Counted from the stretch's first letter, positions 22,952-35,427 are shown. The stretch is 64,000 bases of DNA from Chamaecyparis obtusa (GCA_027943335.1 BSBK01000526.1:432501-496500), one strand, 5' to 3'. Notes: a model not told the origin generated them from the letters alone. Made by a program: numbers and translations.

Positions 22952-24243
22952 TGTAATACCCCAAAAATGGGCTATAGGTTCATTAACCTCCTACATCTTC
23001 AATTCAAATGAAATCGACATCAAAGTCCTAACCTAAGGCATGTCTGCACATTATCGAATACTAATTGATTTTATCCTAAATTCTGCATTGGGGAATATTC
23101 CTAGCAATATTCCTATTTATCCTAAGTATCTTTAATTTAATTATTATTTGGCGATAAATCCTATTCATCCTAAAGTTTGATTAGTTGAATATTCTAAATA
23201 TTTAATTCATTAGATTTAATACTACCACTTAATTGCTTAATTAAATTTAATTAAATTATTCTTAAATTGTATTATTTAATTCTGACAATAAATCTAAAAA
23301 TCTTATGACTAATTAGTTAAGTTCCTATTTAATTAATTAAAGTCAATTGTCAAATTTTTAATGATATAGTTTTTGAATAAAAGTTTGATTTAATAATTGA
23401 TTAACCCATAAATCAATTATTTTTAATTCAAAAATCAGTTAAGTTGAAAATAAATCACTTTATTTATTTAATTAATTCATAATTAATTATGCACATTCAA
23501 AGAGCAGTTAAACTCAAAATTAGGAAATCAATGCAATTTGTTAACTTTTGGAAACTCAACATTCTATTTTGAGTTCAAAGTTGATCTAAACTTCTGATTT
23601 GAGCTAAAAAGTTGTTCTTGCATGGTTTTGCATGATTTTCTGAGTTAATTATCTCTGATTTCTTGATAACTTAAAAATCAACCTGAGTTTATCAAGAGTG
23701 ATTTATGGCTTTTCTCTTGCATCCTCAAAGCCCTGGATTTCTATAAAATCAAGGCTCAGCTCTTCATAATTATCAACACTCAAATTTGCACAATTACTCT
23801 GGCGAATTGGCGATTGAAGGATTGAACACTTGTGACAGGCGATTTGTGAGATCTTTCATAGTTGATCATAGTTTTTTCATAGTTTCATATCATAGCTTTC
23901 ATATTCATCCATAGCATTCTTAGATTAAATCTACATTCCAATTTCATTCATATAGCTTAGCTTCATACAGATTTTCATTCATATTATTGCACAAAAAATA
24001 CCAAAAATATAGCTGAATCTGCATTCATAATCTTTCATATTTTGCATTCAAATCCTTCGTTTAGGTGTTGCATTGTCACTGGTCTCGGTCTAATCTGAGA
24101 GTATCATACTCGCATCTACTAGAAGGCAGTAAATCACCTAGTTAGTTTAGTTTCCATTTCATTGCATGATTTTGGTTTTTGCTAACCTCTAATGTTTTAC
24201 TTAAGTGTTGCGTCTACAGCTAGGTACAAAATTCACACACACA
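22952..24243 (+). repeat. 3' LTR of element A
   Basis: About 1292 bp from TGTAATACCCC to CACACA. The second part matches 1-791. The following five bases CTCAC (24244-24248) would be the target duplication, whose partner is left of the window. Confidence 0.9.
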
Positions 24244-24601
24244 CTCACAATTTATTCTATAACCAAAAATGGTGCTTAGATCTTAGAGCTAGGAAATGGT
24301 GAAAAAGGCTTAATAATGTTTAATAATTAATGTGGAATCCTTACTTAAGGTGATGGCATGTAGTTGAGTACCTTTGTACTCCTAAATGTTTCTTGCTTAA
24401 GTAATAATTTCAAATGAATAATGGTGCCCGAAGATTTTCCAAAAGGGAGAATAACAAAGAAAGTGTTGATAATAGGGAGAGTGGTTTTGTAGCTATAAAG
24501 CCTCCTACTATTCTTTCAATTTGAAATTAAGCTTGAGTTGGTTCATTTATTTAGTGATTATAATATGAAAAGTAGTACCCTGAGTGGCCTCCTTTAGGAT
24601 T

Positions 24602-25108
24602 CTAAAGAAGGTGTTGGGGAGTAGTTAGGGGTGGGTTTGATTTGTAGGTAGCATCCTTTTCTACCCCTAAGTTAGCCAATTCATCAACCCTTATGTTCCC
24701 TTCTCTATAAATGTGATTGATGGAGACTTCCTTGAAGGTTCTGCAAAGGGTTAGTGCTTGTGATAGAAGTGAATTCAATCTCTAGTTGGGAATTGTCCCT
24801 TTCCTCAATGCATTGATTATTATTGTTGAATCCCCTAATTCTATTTCTAGGGATAGTAGTCCCATGGAAGTGCATTTATTAAGACCTTGGACTAATGTGA
24901 AAATTTCTACCCAATTATTGGTCTCTAGCCCTATGGATTCTGCTATAGAAGCAATTTCCATTCCATCCTCATTATGAATGTTGCATCCAATCCTTTCTAT
25001 CCCTGGGTTGCCTCTCGATGCACCATCAAAGTTTAGTTTAAACCAACCCTCTCTTGGTGGTTTCCAAATGCACTCAGCTCTTTTGGATGCCATGATATTA
25101 TTACCCAA
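24602..25108 (-). pseudogene. LINE C ORF2: RNase H domain
   Basis: GWFKLNFDGASRGNPG gives the first Asp. WVEIFTLVQGL is in the expected Glu position, IELGDSTIIINAL gives the next Asp, and after a TAG at 24782-24784 the same frame continues to EGNIRVDELANLG, the last Asp. The reading ends at 24602. A frameshift near 25105 separates it from the preceding ORF2 part. Confidence 0.88.
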
Positions 25109-26048
25109 ACCTATAAAATGGGGAAGAGAGACCTATCCATTTTCCATGCATTTTCCCATCCCAGTGACTCATATGCAAATTTGTGTCCTGACTCTTAGAG
25201 ATTCTACAGTTTGAATTTTCTATGATGCTAGCTTCAATCTTGTTGTAGAGTTGTTTCCATTCTAATTTTTCATCTTTAAATATCCTTCTATTGTGTTCTT
25301 TCCATAGTTCCCAAATCAGAATTGAGGGGGAGGAGATCCAAAGGTTTTCATAAATGCTATCTTTCTTGAGGACTGGCCATGCTTGTAGCATTTCCAGAAG
25401 AGAATAAGGGAAGGCAGATGACCAACCTAAGTTACTTACTAGCCATTCCCAACACTTATTTGCATAGGGGCAATTGAGAAATAGATGATCTACATCTTCT
25501 TCACTTTTTTCATAGAGGACACACCTGCTAAGACCAGAGAAGCCCAATTTCTTGAATCTACCTGCTGTTAAAATTTTGTAATTGAGGGAATGCCAGGTGA
25601 AAAATCCTACTTTAGGGAGGCAGTTTTTATTCCAACAAAGGTTAATAGGTATAGCTATTTTGGGGTGATTATAGTTTTGAGAGATAAGATTGTACCCATC
25701 TTTGGTGTTATATTCCCTAGTTTTTGAGCCATCCCAGACTAGTGAATCCTCAGAAGTTCTTAAAACCAATTTACGTTTATTAAGGATTTCATTGATCCTT
25801 ACTTCGTCTATTCCTGAAATGCCCCAACTTTCAATGGATTTCCATTCCCACTTCATTCCATTAGCAATAATATAGTCCTTGAGGTGTATGCCTATCCTTT
25901 CTTTGAGGAAATTTATGAGGATAGAGTTATCCAAAGATTTGGATAGGGCCTCATAACCACCCCAAGAATCATCCCAGAAGAGAATATTCTCTCCTATTCC
26001 AAGGTTCCAAGTGAGTTTTTCTTTAATTATATATCTACATTCCATCAT
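25101..26048 (-). pseudogene. LINE C ORF2: C-terminal zinc-binding region
   Basis: LPKVGFFTWHSLNYKILTAG and RCVLYEKSEEDVDHLFLNC match the zf-RVT region typical of plant LINE ORF2 (usually C-x-x-C, here CVLYE with the second Cys lost, then H and C). A frameshift near 26045-26090, at a run of G, separates it from RT. Confidence 0.85.
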
Positions 26049-27706
26049 AAAATTCCAAATTTTAGATTCTTTGGGGGGGATGCTTCTCTAAAAATGCTTG
26101 AGGTCTTTGTCTTGTAGATATTTGTAAATAAGGATTTTGGCCCATTATCCTCTGAATTTATGTATAACCTCCAAATCAACTTAGCACCTAAGGCCTTTCC
26201 CTGATCCTCCAAATTCTTGAAACCTATACCTTCCTCACTTTTGGGTTTACATATATTTTCCCATGATATAAGGGGATTTTTTCTTTTTTCATTTCTCCCT
26301 TGCCATAGGAAAGTTCTTAGGTGTTTCATGATTTCCATTTTCTTATTGGAAGGAAGGTGAATGCAGGATAATTGATAAATTGGCATGGCTGATAGTATGG
26401 ATCTAACCATAGTTACTCTTCTTGTGGAAGAGAGCCATCTTCCTTTCCATGAATTCATCTTGCCCTTGATTTTGTTGATGATAGGGTCCCAAAAATTTTT
26501 CCCTCTCTGATCTTTTACTAGGGGAAGGCCTAGGTATTTACATGGGAGCATACCTTATTTAAAATTAAGAATCTTACATATTTCCCTCTTAGTGTCTTTG
26601 GTCGTATTAAAGAAGAAGATGTCTGACTTGTTCGAGTTGATTTCTAGTCCCGAGGCCTTCGTATAAGTTTCCAAAATCCTTTTAAAGACTCTTTCCTCCT
26701 TCCTGTTGCTGGATCCATAAAGCAATGTGTCATCTAAAATTTTTTGGTGTGTAGTAGGATCTAATTGACTTGTTATGGTTATTCCATTTATATTACCCTT
26801 TTCGTGTTCACTAGTTATAGCTCTACCCAAAGCTTCAGCCATAATGATGAATAAAAAGGGGGATATAGGATCACCTTGTCTTAAACCTCTAGAGATGTTG
26901 AAGAAACCTTCTAGGGTCCCATTTACAAGAACAAAGACCATAGGGGTGGAGATGCATTCAAAGATAATATTGATCCAACTTTTAGAAAATCTGAAGGCTT
27001 CTAAACTTTTGCACAGGAATCTCCAATCAACCTTATCGTATGCTTTCTTAATATCTAGCTTAAGGAGCATGCTAGGATTTTTGTTTTTTTGGACCGAATG
27101 GATTACTTCTTGAGCAATTATGACCCCATCGAAGATGGATCTTCCTAGCACAAAACCTGTCTATTCCTCGCTAATGATAAGTGGGAGGAGTTTTTGTAAT
27201 CTAAGTGAGAGTGTCTTAGTTAGGAGTTTGTATAATGTATTACATAGTGCTATGGATCTAAAGTCATTAAGGTTTGAGGGTTTGTCTTTTTTGGGGATAA
27301 GGGAAATAAAAGTGTTGTTTACTTCCTTGAGTATTTTATTAGAATTCCTCACCCCTTCTAGAGCTTCCGTAACTTCCTTACCTACAAAGTGCCAGCATTT
27401 TTGAAAGAAAATGGCCAAGAAGCCATCTGGTCCTGGTGATTTATCTGGGTTCATGAGCATAAGGGAATTTTTAACTTCTTCTGCTATGAATTTGTCAATT
27501 AATGCTTTATTATGGTGTTTGTTAATAACTTTTGGTATATTTTTAAGCATTTCCATTTGGCTAACTAAGGTGGAGCTCTCCCTGTTATTCAATCTTTGAT
27601 TGAAGAAATTAACTACCTTCATGGCTATATCTTTTGGACAATTTATAGTATCTCCTACCTCGTTGGTTATGCTTGATATTCTATTCATATTTTGTCTTTG
27701 TTTCAT
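26049..27706 (-). pseudogene. LINE C ORF2: reverse transcriptase domain
   Basis: RT blocks are in order: MNPDKSPGPDGF, FISLIPKKDKPSNLNDFRSI, LLKLDIKKAYDKVDW, ISRGLRQGDPISPFLF, then ILDDTLLYG near 26726 holding the catalytic Asp pair (usually FADD), and MLPCKYLGLPL. The frame is shared with the endonuclease part, with stops at 27158-27160 and 26552-26554. RT would copy the LINE RNA at the nicked target site. Confidence 0.93.
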
Positions 27707-28819
27707 GCTATTGTGAAAGAATTTTGTGTTCCTATCCCCTGCTTCTAGCCATGTCTCCCTAGATTTTTGTTTCCAAAATAATTCTTCTCTTGTTAATACT
27801 TCTTCATATTCTTAAAGAAGGTTCTTTTCTTTTAGGTACAATTCTTCATCCATTCCTTTCTGAATAACTTATGAGTTAACCTCATTCATTTCTTTTTCCA
27901 AGTTTAGTTTTGTCTCAAATATGTTTCCAAACTTAGTTGAATTCCATTCCAATAATTTTATTTTAATCCATTTTAGTTTGTTTACAACTATGTACATTTT
28001 AGACCTTGTGAAGTTAGGCTCCGACCACCAAGTTTCCAAAAGATTCAGAATGTCTGGGTCTCTAATCCATGCATGTTCAAACTTAAAAGAGCACTTCTTA
28101 GGTTTTGTGTGCATAAGAATGTTGAGAATTATTGGGTAGTGGTCCGATCCTGAAATCGTTAGAATCTTGGCTTCAAGGGAGAACTCATGTTTAGTCATGC
28201 TACCCTTAAGAAAGAATCTATCTAACTTTTATGAGATGTTGCAAGATCCTTTTCTCCTATTATTCCATGTGAAGGAGTTGTCTTCTATTGGAATTTCTAA
28301 GAGATAATTCCTCTCCTTCCACAAATTAAAGTCTCTGGCAGCTACCGGTAGAGATTTTGCTCCCCCCTTTTTCTCTGAGAGTTTAGAGATTACATTGAAA
28401 TCTCCTCCTTAAAAACATAAATCATCATTTCTAAGACTAATGAAGGAATCAATTTCCTACCAAACTAAGATTTTCTCCTTGTTTTGTATTGGGTCATATA
28501 TGTTGATAAGATTAAAGGTTAGGTTATACCTGAAATCCTTGACTAGTCTAGCCATCCAATGTTGCCTCTTTTCTAGAATGTCAATTGCTATGTGTCTAGG
28601 ATTCCAAATGATGGCTAGGCCTCCTGAGGCTCCTAAAGCATCTGACACCTCAATTAATATAAATCCTATCTTTTTTTTAAAATTATCCATTTCTATATTA
28701 TCTAGTTTGGTTTCTTGTATTAGTATTATATTTGGGTTATGGATCTTAATGTAGCGTTTAATTATGCGTTGCTTGTTAGGGGCATTCATGCCCCTAACAT
28801 TCCATGAAAGGAGGTTCAT
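27707..28819 (-). pseudogene. LINE C ORF2: APE-type endonuclease
   Basis: The frame starts at ATG 28819 with MNLLSWNVRGMNAPNK, the standard beginning of plant L1 ORF2. ILIQETKL holds the catalytic Glu, GGDFNVIS lies near 28400, and SGSDHYPIIL near 28150 supplies the Asp-His pair. All are in one frame with stops at 28454-28456, about 28408, about 28231 and 27866-27868. The endonuclease nicks target DNA. The ATG overlaps the ORF1 stop as ATGA. Confidence 0.92.
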
Positions 28820-29160
28820 GGCACCATAGGAAGGTTCTTCCCCTTCCCTGCATTTAGAATTGAAGTTATTTTCACATAACCCTTAGCCTCTCCTACTAAA
28901 TCTCTTAACTCTGCATTGGGTTTCCTACCCCTTTTGTTTGGAACTTTCACACAATCTAGGGAGTTCCTCCCTTCGTTAAGGAAAGCTATTCCTAGAGTAT
29001 CTTGGTCCTTAATTTCCTTATCTTTTAGTTATATCAGCAATTCTTCTACAGAACCTCCCATAATTTCAATACCTGAATTGCTACCCTCGATAAGTAGTTT
29101 TTTTTTGAAGTAACAATTCCTCTTCATCCAAGGTTTCATCCATAAACTAATCCATAAGTT
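28816..29160 (-). pseudogene. LINE C ORF1 C-terminal part
   Basis: The frame ends in GKGKNLPMVP and TGA at 28816-28818, overlapping the ORF2 ATG. It includes KVPNKRGRKPNAELRDL, a basic motif like those near the C-terminus of plant L1 ORF1 proteins. Upstream it is broken by a stop and by a length change in a nine-A run near 29100. ORF1 normally binds LINE RNA. Only the tail is recognisable. Confidence 0.65.
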
Positions 29161-29260
29161 TATCCATTAAGGTTTCTCCTATATAATCTTAAGTTCATCT
29201 GACTTGGTCTTTTACTCATAATCTTATTCTTGATATTTGTTTTTCCCATTGTGGTAAGTT

Positions 29261-31307
29261 GGTAATGGTAACTAGTATCACTATTTACTCATAGGAAAAT
29301 TCAAATATTTATACATAGCTACAAGCCTACAATTTACAGGGGTGATTCAAAATTAAACCCTAACAGGCTAATTTTTTTCTATAATATAAACAGTAAAGTT
29401 GTAAACCAAGAGATTTGAAAAATTTAAAATGTGGGACATAGGTGTTTAGGATTTTAGTAGTTACCTATAGTTTCAAATTTTGTAGACTATGACTAGGAAG
29501 AGAGCTAAGAGACTTTGTTGCTTTCCTCAGACCTCAACCTAGAAATTTAGAATCTATAACCCTTTTCTAAATCTCTAGACTAGTTATACTTATAAATGAA
29601 AAACTTATATTGGAAACTTAAAGCACAAAAAATGTACAATCTACAGTCGTCACACTTGTCACTGACCATGTGAGTGGACATGCATCATGAATCCAAAATG
29701 GGTTTTCTTTACCCTTTCGGCCTAAAATATAGCTTCGGTCATTGATCTATAATCATCCAACGGCCATTGTTAGTCATTATCTAGTGTCATGGCTCCATGG
29801 GTTCCATTAACTCACCTAGTCATTGACTCACCTCACGAGTCAAATGTCATCATCAAATGACATTGTTGGTTGATCGTGTGATGGTGCGAGTAGAATGTGT
29901 TTAGTGACACATATCATGAATCCAGAATGAGTTTGAAAAAATGGGGTTTCTTTTCCCCTTCAGCCCAAAATATAACTTCGATCATTGATCTACAATCATC
30001 CAATAGTCATTGTTAGTCACTATCTAGTGTTGTGGCCCCGTGGGTCCCATAATCCCATTAACTCACCTAGTCACCTAACTCACCTCATGAGTCAGACGTC
30101 ATCATCAAATGACATTGTTGGTTGACCGTGTGAGTGGAACGTGTTTAGTGACATGTGGCATGATTCTAGAACAAGTTTGGAAAAATGGGGTTGATTTTCC
30201 CTTTCATCCTAAAATCCATCATACATCGTCGATCTATGCTCATCCAATGGTAGTTATTTGCAACGGACATTGTCAAATGTTATAATGTTATTTTTTCCTT
30301 TATAGATATTAATGGATAATGGCATTTAAAGTTATTTAATTAAATAGTAACAATTTTAGCAAATCAAATTCAAAATGCACTATTTTTTTAATAATATTAC
30401 ATTCTAATAAATTTCATAAACTTAAGTCCCCTTTTTTGCATGTTCTTGTTACTTTCCTTGTTACTTCAACAAATTACAAGAATGTTGTGGTTGCTGACTC
30501 GCTAGGTCTCCCATTCAAACATGAGTTAAAGTAATATTTTTTATATAGTATACTTAAAGTTAAAATGATATTTTTTATTGATTATAACTTTAACGTTGAT
30601 GATAATTATAATCACATATAATTCTTATACCTTATAATTAGAAAACCATAAATTCTTTCTCTAACCTTATTAATTCATTTGTCCTTCAAAATTTTGTAAA
30701 TCTTTCATATTAAATGTACAAGTGTGTGAAATTGGAAAAAATGTCATGAGAGGTAACATTACCCAAACTTAATGTCAATGATAAGACATTTCTTTTATTA
30801 ACTACAATTGTCTACATTGTACAACTATGATACATTTTAAATATTCAAATTTAAAAATGGAAATACCATTACCATCGCTTCCTTATTTCTACTGAAACAT
30901 ACCTACATCATACATGTCTAATACATGGATAAAGCAACTAATTAAAATATTGCAATCACGGAGAAGTCTAAGAACCATTTTTTGTACCCATAAAACACAA
31001 ATTGAAATGGACTTGCGAAATTTTCATTATTTTTTTTCATAAAATTATAATTACATTGTCCAATAAAAAGAGAAACCTATTATAAAAAAAAAACCAAAAG
31101 ATGTGGTATGATTGTATAAACAAAAAACCCAAAAACGTGGTATTTTTTTATTAAAAAAAAACCACTACTAATTTTTCCCTCCGGCTCCATCTAAGTAGAA
31201 TTTTGTAGAGAGGATTAACAATAAGAATTCATCGAGCCACTTGTATTGCCCCGCCTAAGCCTCCACTTCGTCAAGCATAAACCACTTATGAAGAAAATCC
31301 CTAGAAA
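29261..31307. other. Noncoding spacer with a tandem repeat
   Basis: No gene seen. AT-rich sequence with a 2.6-copy tandem repeat (29655-30260) and no long open frame. Confidence 0.6.
29655..30260. repeat. Tandem repeat, 229-244 bp unit
   Basis: The block CATGAATCC...CTAAAATATA...ACTCACCTAGTCA...GACATTGTTGGTTGA recurs. The CATGA anchor lies at 29686, 29915 and 30159, giving spacings of 229 and 244 bp. Copies differ at many sites, so it is old. Confidence 0.8.
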
Positions 31308-31748
31308 TTAATGCCCATTTCCTATGGTGCTTATACTGCCCAGCATTCCCAATAGAAAAGGTTGCATGGCCACATTTTGGCCTGGGAGGAGAAGCTTGGG
31401 TATGTCACTTGCCCAAGGGATCCCCACCCCTATTTGTGTGAACACGGCAACATGAACATTGTCCCCTAAGTATTCTTCTTTAAAAACCTTCCTTAGCAGC
31501 ATTAAAATGTCCACCTTCTCTCCTCCGAGGTCAAGAAGAGATGCCAAAATATGGGACGTAATGTCTATGTTGACCTAGTGTCTATCTTCATTATGGAGAA
31601 ACTCTCTGCCCAGCACCATTTTAACAGCCTCTATTATGAAAGGCCCATACTCCTTACAAATTAATTGTAAGGTTTCATCTGAAAAGGAACCGAGAAAGGC
31701 CTTCTAGGCCTCCTCAGATGTGCATCTAAGCCTAATTGGAGTGCCCAT
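31308..31748 (-). pseudogene. Unidentified decayed reading frame
   Basis: One minus-strand frame of about 146 codons runs from ATG 31748 to TAA 31308-31310 with two internal TAG codons and no frameshift. It begins MGTPIRLRCTSEEA and contains ILASLLDLGGEKVDILML and PFLLGMLGSIS. The regular codon use and stop pattern suggest a real former gene or transposon ORF, but I recognise no family. It may extend upstream. Sequence on both sides is noncoding. Confidence 0.4.
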
Positions 31749-32820
31749 CTAAAACTTTAGAAACCTTAAAAACAAATTATTTGCAGAGTGTAGATTGATG
31801 ACCTAAACAAACAATTTATCTAGCAAAGACAAATCAAGGAATAAAGAAGCTAGATCGTCTATAAATAGCCCTTGAATCCTTAATCGTTACTTAGTAATAA
31901 ATTATTCTTTCTTTAATGGTATTAAATCCATTATCCTTAATATACCTCTAAATCTTTTATGTAAATCTTTCCCCTAAATGCATGCGTGTGAGAAATTAAA
32001 CTTTTGTCCTTAATCTTTCATATCTGGTAGTAAATCTTTCCCATAAATGCAAAAATGTCAGAAATCAGTTATATTGTCTGTACGAATTTTGAAGTGGTGC
32101 GTGACAAGCTAAAGAATGTCACTTGTCACTGACAAGACATTTATTTCTTACCGAGTTAAGAGTTAAAAGTTGTACTATAGGACCATGATTATCGATACCA
32201 ACATGTGTACACTGTAGTCTACAGACAACTTGACAACCCTAATTTGATATGTGTCAACATTTTGGTGACATCCTGGACAACTCTGTTTCTTTCAAGAAAT
32301 TGGGGCTGAAATTAAACTTCAGCCATTGATCTTGGATCATCAGACGATCTCAAATAATACATGTAACATTATACAATAATGTATGTATGTTAGGTTACGT
32401 GTATGTATGTATGTATGTATGTTAGGTTACATGTTCGTGTTATGTCCCATCTTTTGAAAATCACCAGTAAAATATTTTTTTTCCATAATTAACGAATGAT
32501 TAGCCAATAAAATAAATAAATTTTCAAATGGTACATAAAATTCACCAATACAATTTTTTTTTCCCTTCATAGGAAAATCATTCACCTCATATATTATAAT
32601 TTTTTACTTCAAAAGAAAATTATTCGCCTCATATAATATAGATTTTCCCCCGCATGACTATCTAATTCTCTAGGAATTTATGAAATTTTCATTCAACGGG
32701 GAAAAAATCACCAAAACAAACTATGAAAAATCATGAATTTGAAAAAAAAATTTGCCTACATTAAAACAAATTCCCCCCTAAAATAATATACGATTCCCCA
32801 AGATTTTACACTTTTTCCTA
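31749..32820. other. AT-rich noncoding spacer
   Basis: No gene seen. It contains a short TATG/TGTA tetranucleotide run near 32380-32425 and an abrupt change to coding-like sequence at about 32821. Confidence 0.55.
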
Positions 32821-34593
32821 AGAGGGGGTTTCTTAAAGTTATCCCTGACTACACCTATAGAGATAGCCCCACAAATAGCAGATTATTTATATCAAAAGAC
32901 TGATGTTAGATGAAAATATGCCTTAGCATATGAGAAGAAAATGAGGAAAAGATCCCTGGCTATAACTGTACCTGACTTATCCAAAAGAGGAATCAAGGAT
33001 ACATTGCAAGAATAATCAAAGAGATTCCTAGTGAAATGCAGAGCACTAAGTATTATGGTTGGTAAGTTAGAGGAAGTTCAAAATGAGACTAATGAACTAT
33101 GGAGAAAGATATTCTTTCCTGACCAAGAGATAGAGATCAATGAAACTAAAGGGAAGTCAAATCCCATTTATTTGACAACTAACAAAGATGAGGTCATCAT
33201 TGAGGATATTATAGATAAAGACCCTATTGAGGATATAGGACATGATGAAGATATAATGGCAACCAAGTCCAAGAAAACTGAAGAAATGAACATTGATGAT
33301 TCAGCAAAGGCAAGACTAATGGAAGAAGAGCCTGTTATTGAACAGATAGTGAATTTTACTAAGATTGAGGAAGCTATCTTAGTAGCTACTCATGAAATTC
33401 TAACAGATGTTGATGCCTCCACTGAACCATAAAAAGAAACTACACAAGAGGATACCAAGGTCACTATAGAGACCGAGACTGCCCAAGGTCAAAATCAAAA
33501 TTTGATTATCTCTACTGAGGCCACAAAACCAATGAAGGAGAAAGAAAAGGATATAGAAGAAAAGAAAGATGAAACTCAAGAAGAAAAGAAGGGGGAAAAG
33601 AAATAAAAAGAGAGGAAGGTAGAAGAGAAAAAGAAAGAAACAAAAGATGAAAGAACTGAGGATACTACTACTACAGCTGATTCAAAGAAGGCATCTACAG
33701 ATAAGGAAAAGTTAAAGAAAAGGAAGCATGAAAAGAAGAAGGTTGATTTAAGTCAACCTATCATTATACTAAAGGTTGATATCTCCACAATGAGCCCTAA
33801 GGAACTATATGATTTTAGAGATTTATTCAAGTGGAAAGATGCCCAAGATAAATTGCTTGCTAAGAAGCAAAAGACTGATGTCTTAGAAAATGTTAAAGAC
33901 ATATGACAATAAATTGTAACATAGGCAGAAATTAATGAGAAAGGAGACATTTATAGTCAATTAAGTGAACTAGTGAGCTAGATAAATAAACTTGGTACTG
34001 AGACCACTAAGTATATGATGCAAGTACATAAGAAGCAAATGGAAGATAAAATTATTGAAGAACTACTTCAATCAGTTGCACTTGATAAGGTAACACTATA
34101 TGATCTGGTTACTAAGTTAGAAAAAGAGTTGCAAGACATTATTTTATTGTTTTAAAATATTTGTTTAATTTCAAATTTCACCAAGGACATCAAGGAAAAA
34201 GATGAGAATGTTGAGAAGGAGTTGATTGAGTAGTTAGAAAAAGTATCCACCAAGCCTAATTCTTTCAAGGAATATTATGAAAGGTTAAAGCACTTAATGG
34301 GAGTGCAACATGAGCTAAGAAAAGAGGAGAACAAAATCAAAATGAATCACATAGAACTAAAAATATTTTTTATTCCACATATTGAGTCATTACAAAAGCA
34401 TGTACATAAGGCAAAAGACGTAGTGAGAACACCGAATCTAAGTGCTATGGACAGCATAATCAATTTAATGGCTGACATCAGTGAACAGATCATAATGTTG
34501 AAAACACTAAAAGATTCATGGAAGGCATAACTAAAGGATGCACAAGAAAGATACAAATCAATTTTTTCCAAGATCCCTCCACTGGAAAAATAG
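32821..34593 (+). pseudogene. Element D: Lys/Glu-rich coiled-coil ORF
   Basis: Frame 1 can be followed from about 32821 (LTTPIEIAPQIADYLYQKTD) to the stop near 34591, with roughly ten in-frame stops. The middle is a charged segment (repeats of EKKKDE and KKRKHEKKK, about 33540-33740). The C-terminal half looks coiled-coil (long runs of L, I, K, E in heptad-like spacing). No catalytic motif is visible. It ends about 265 bp before a polypurine tract and LTR, so it is probably the last ORF of that element. What it does is unknown. Confidence 0.55.
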
Positions 34594-34856
34594 TAAGTAA
34601 ATGTTTTGACATTTTTGTTAAAAAAGGGGGGAAATATATGTGTATTATATGTGTATAAGGTTTGAGATAATAAGTGTTATGGCATAAAGGAGGAAATATG
34701 TATTGAGGAAATATACGAGTATAGAAATTATCACTACAAGTGGAGTAATAAGTAAAGATATTCACCAAGATATGTATACATGAACAATTTTAAAATTTTG
34801 CTAAGGATGGAATTTTGATGACTTTGAAAGTTTTTAACATTTATATACCAAACTAA

Positions 34857-34872
34857 TTCCAAAGGGGGAGAT
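34857..34872 (+). other. Polypurine tract of element D
   Basis: CCAAAGGGGGAGAT directly precedes TGATACTC. It is nearly the same as the copia B tract. Confidence 0.7.
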
Positions 34873-35427
34873 TGATACTCTTATAGAGTATTTTTTTTCA
34901 TTATTTATGATTAAATAATATTGGTTTTCAAAGTCATTCATTAAAGAAGGAAATTCATGAAGTCGGTAAGAGCAACAAGCTAGTCAATAAAGGAAATAAA
35001 GGAAAGACAATTTTCGGTTAAGGCAAAGGAAGTTTAGACACCAAGAAAGGTAGAGCAAGGAAAACCAAGCACTGAGCACTAAGTTTTACCAAGCTACAAC
35101 ATCTACCAAACCAAGAGATGATACACTTACTGAGCAGAAGGAAAACATATTATCAAGCATTACAGGTCGACACAAGGAGAATCTATAGATACATTGAACT
35201 TGGACACTGGTTTACAAATCTCAAGGAGATTGTCTGATAGAACATTGGAGATCTAAATATAATGATTATACATGATTAAAAGGTGAGATTCACAAATATT
35301 AATTAAATGTGATATATGCATTGGAGAAGTAACCAATGCTAGGACCACTTAAGAAGAAGATTCTATATTTTTTCCACCACTTCTAGAATTGAGTATAAAT
35401 GGATTGGATCAGAATGTGAAGATCACA

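Larger units (their letters stand above)
1..24243 (+). mobile_element. Element A: Tat-type Ty3/gypsy LTR retrotransposon, 5' LTR truncated by window
   Basis: The element is bounded on the right by a 3' LTR ending at 24243, and bases 1-791 match the last 790 bases of that LTR. The order is LTR, primer-binding site, long leader, gag, protease, RT, RNase H, archaeal-type RNase H, integrase, antisense PMD gene, polypurine tract, LTR. RNase H followed by a second RNase H-like domain is known for the Tat/Ogre clade. Without the nested copia (5164-12045 plus one target copy) it is about 17.4 kb in the window and about 17.9 kb with the missing LTR part, which is large even for this clade. Gag-protease is in one frame (3097 to ~13450) and RT to integrase in another (to 17417). 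Both are full of in-frame stops, so it is not autonomous. Confidence 0.9.
24244..29260 (-). mobile_element. Element C: L1-type LINE retrotransposon
   Basis: A non-LTR element on the minus strand with the end of ORF1, a full ORF2 and about 350 bp of 3' sequence that stops at the gypsy LTR with no poly(A). The RNase H domain at the ORF2 C-terminus is known for a group of plant L1 elements. The 5' end near 29260 is where the ORF1 frame fades, so it is probably 5'-truncated. Confidence 0.88.
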
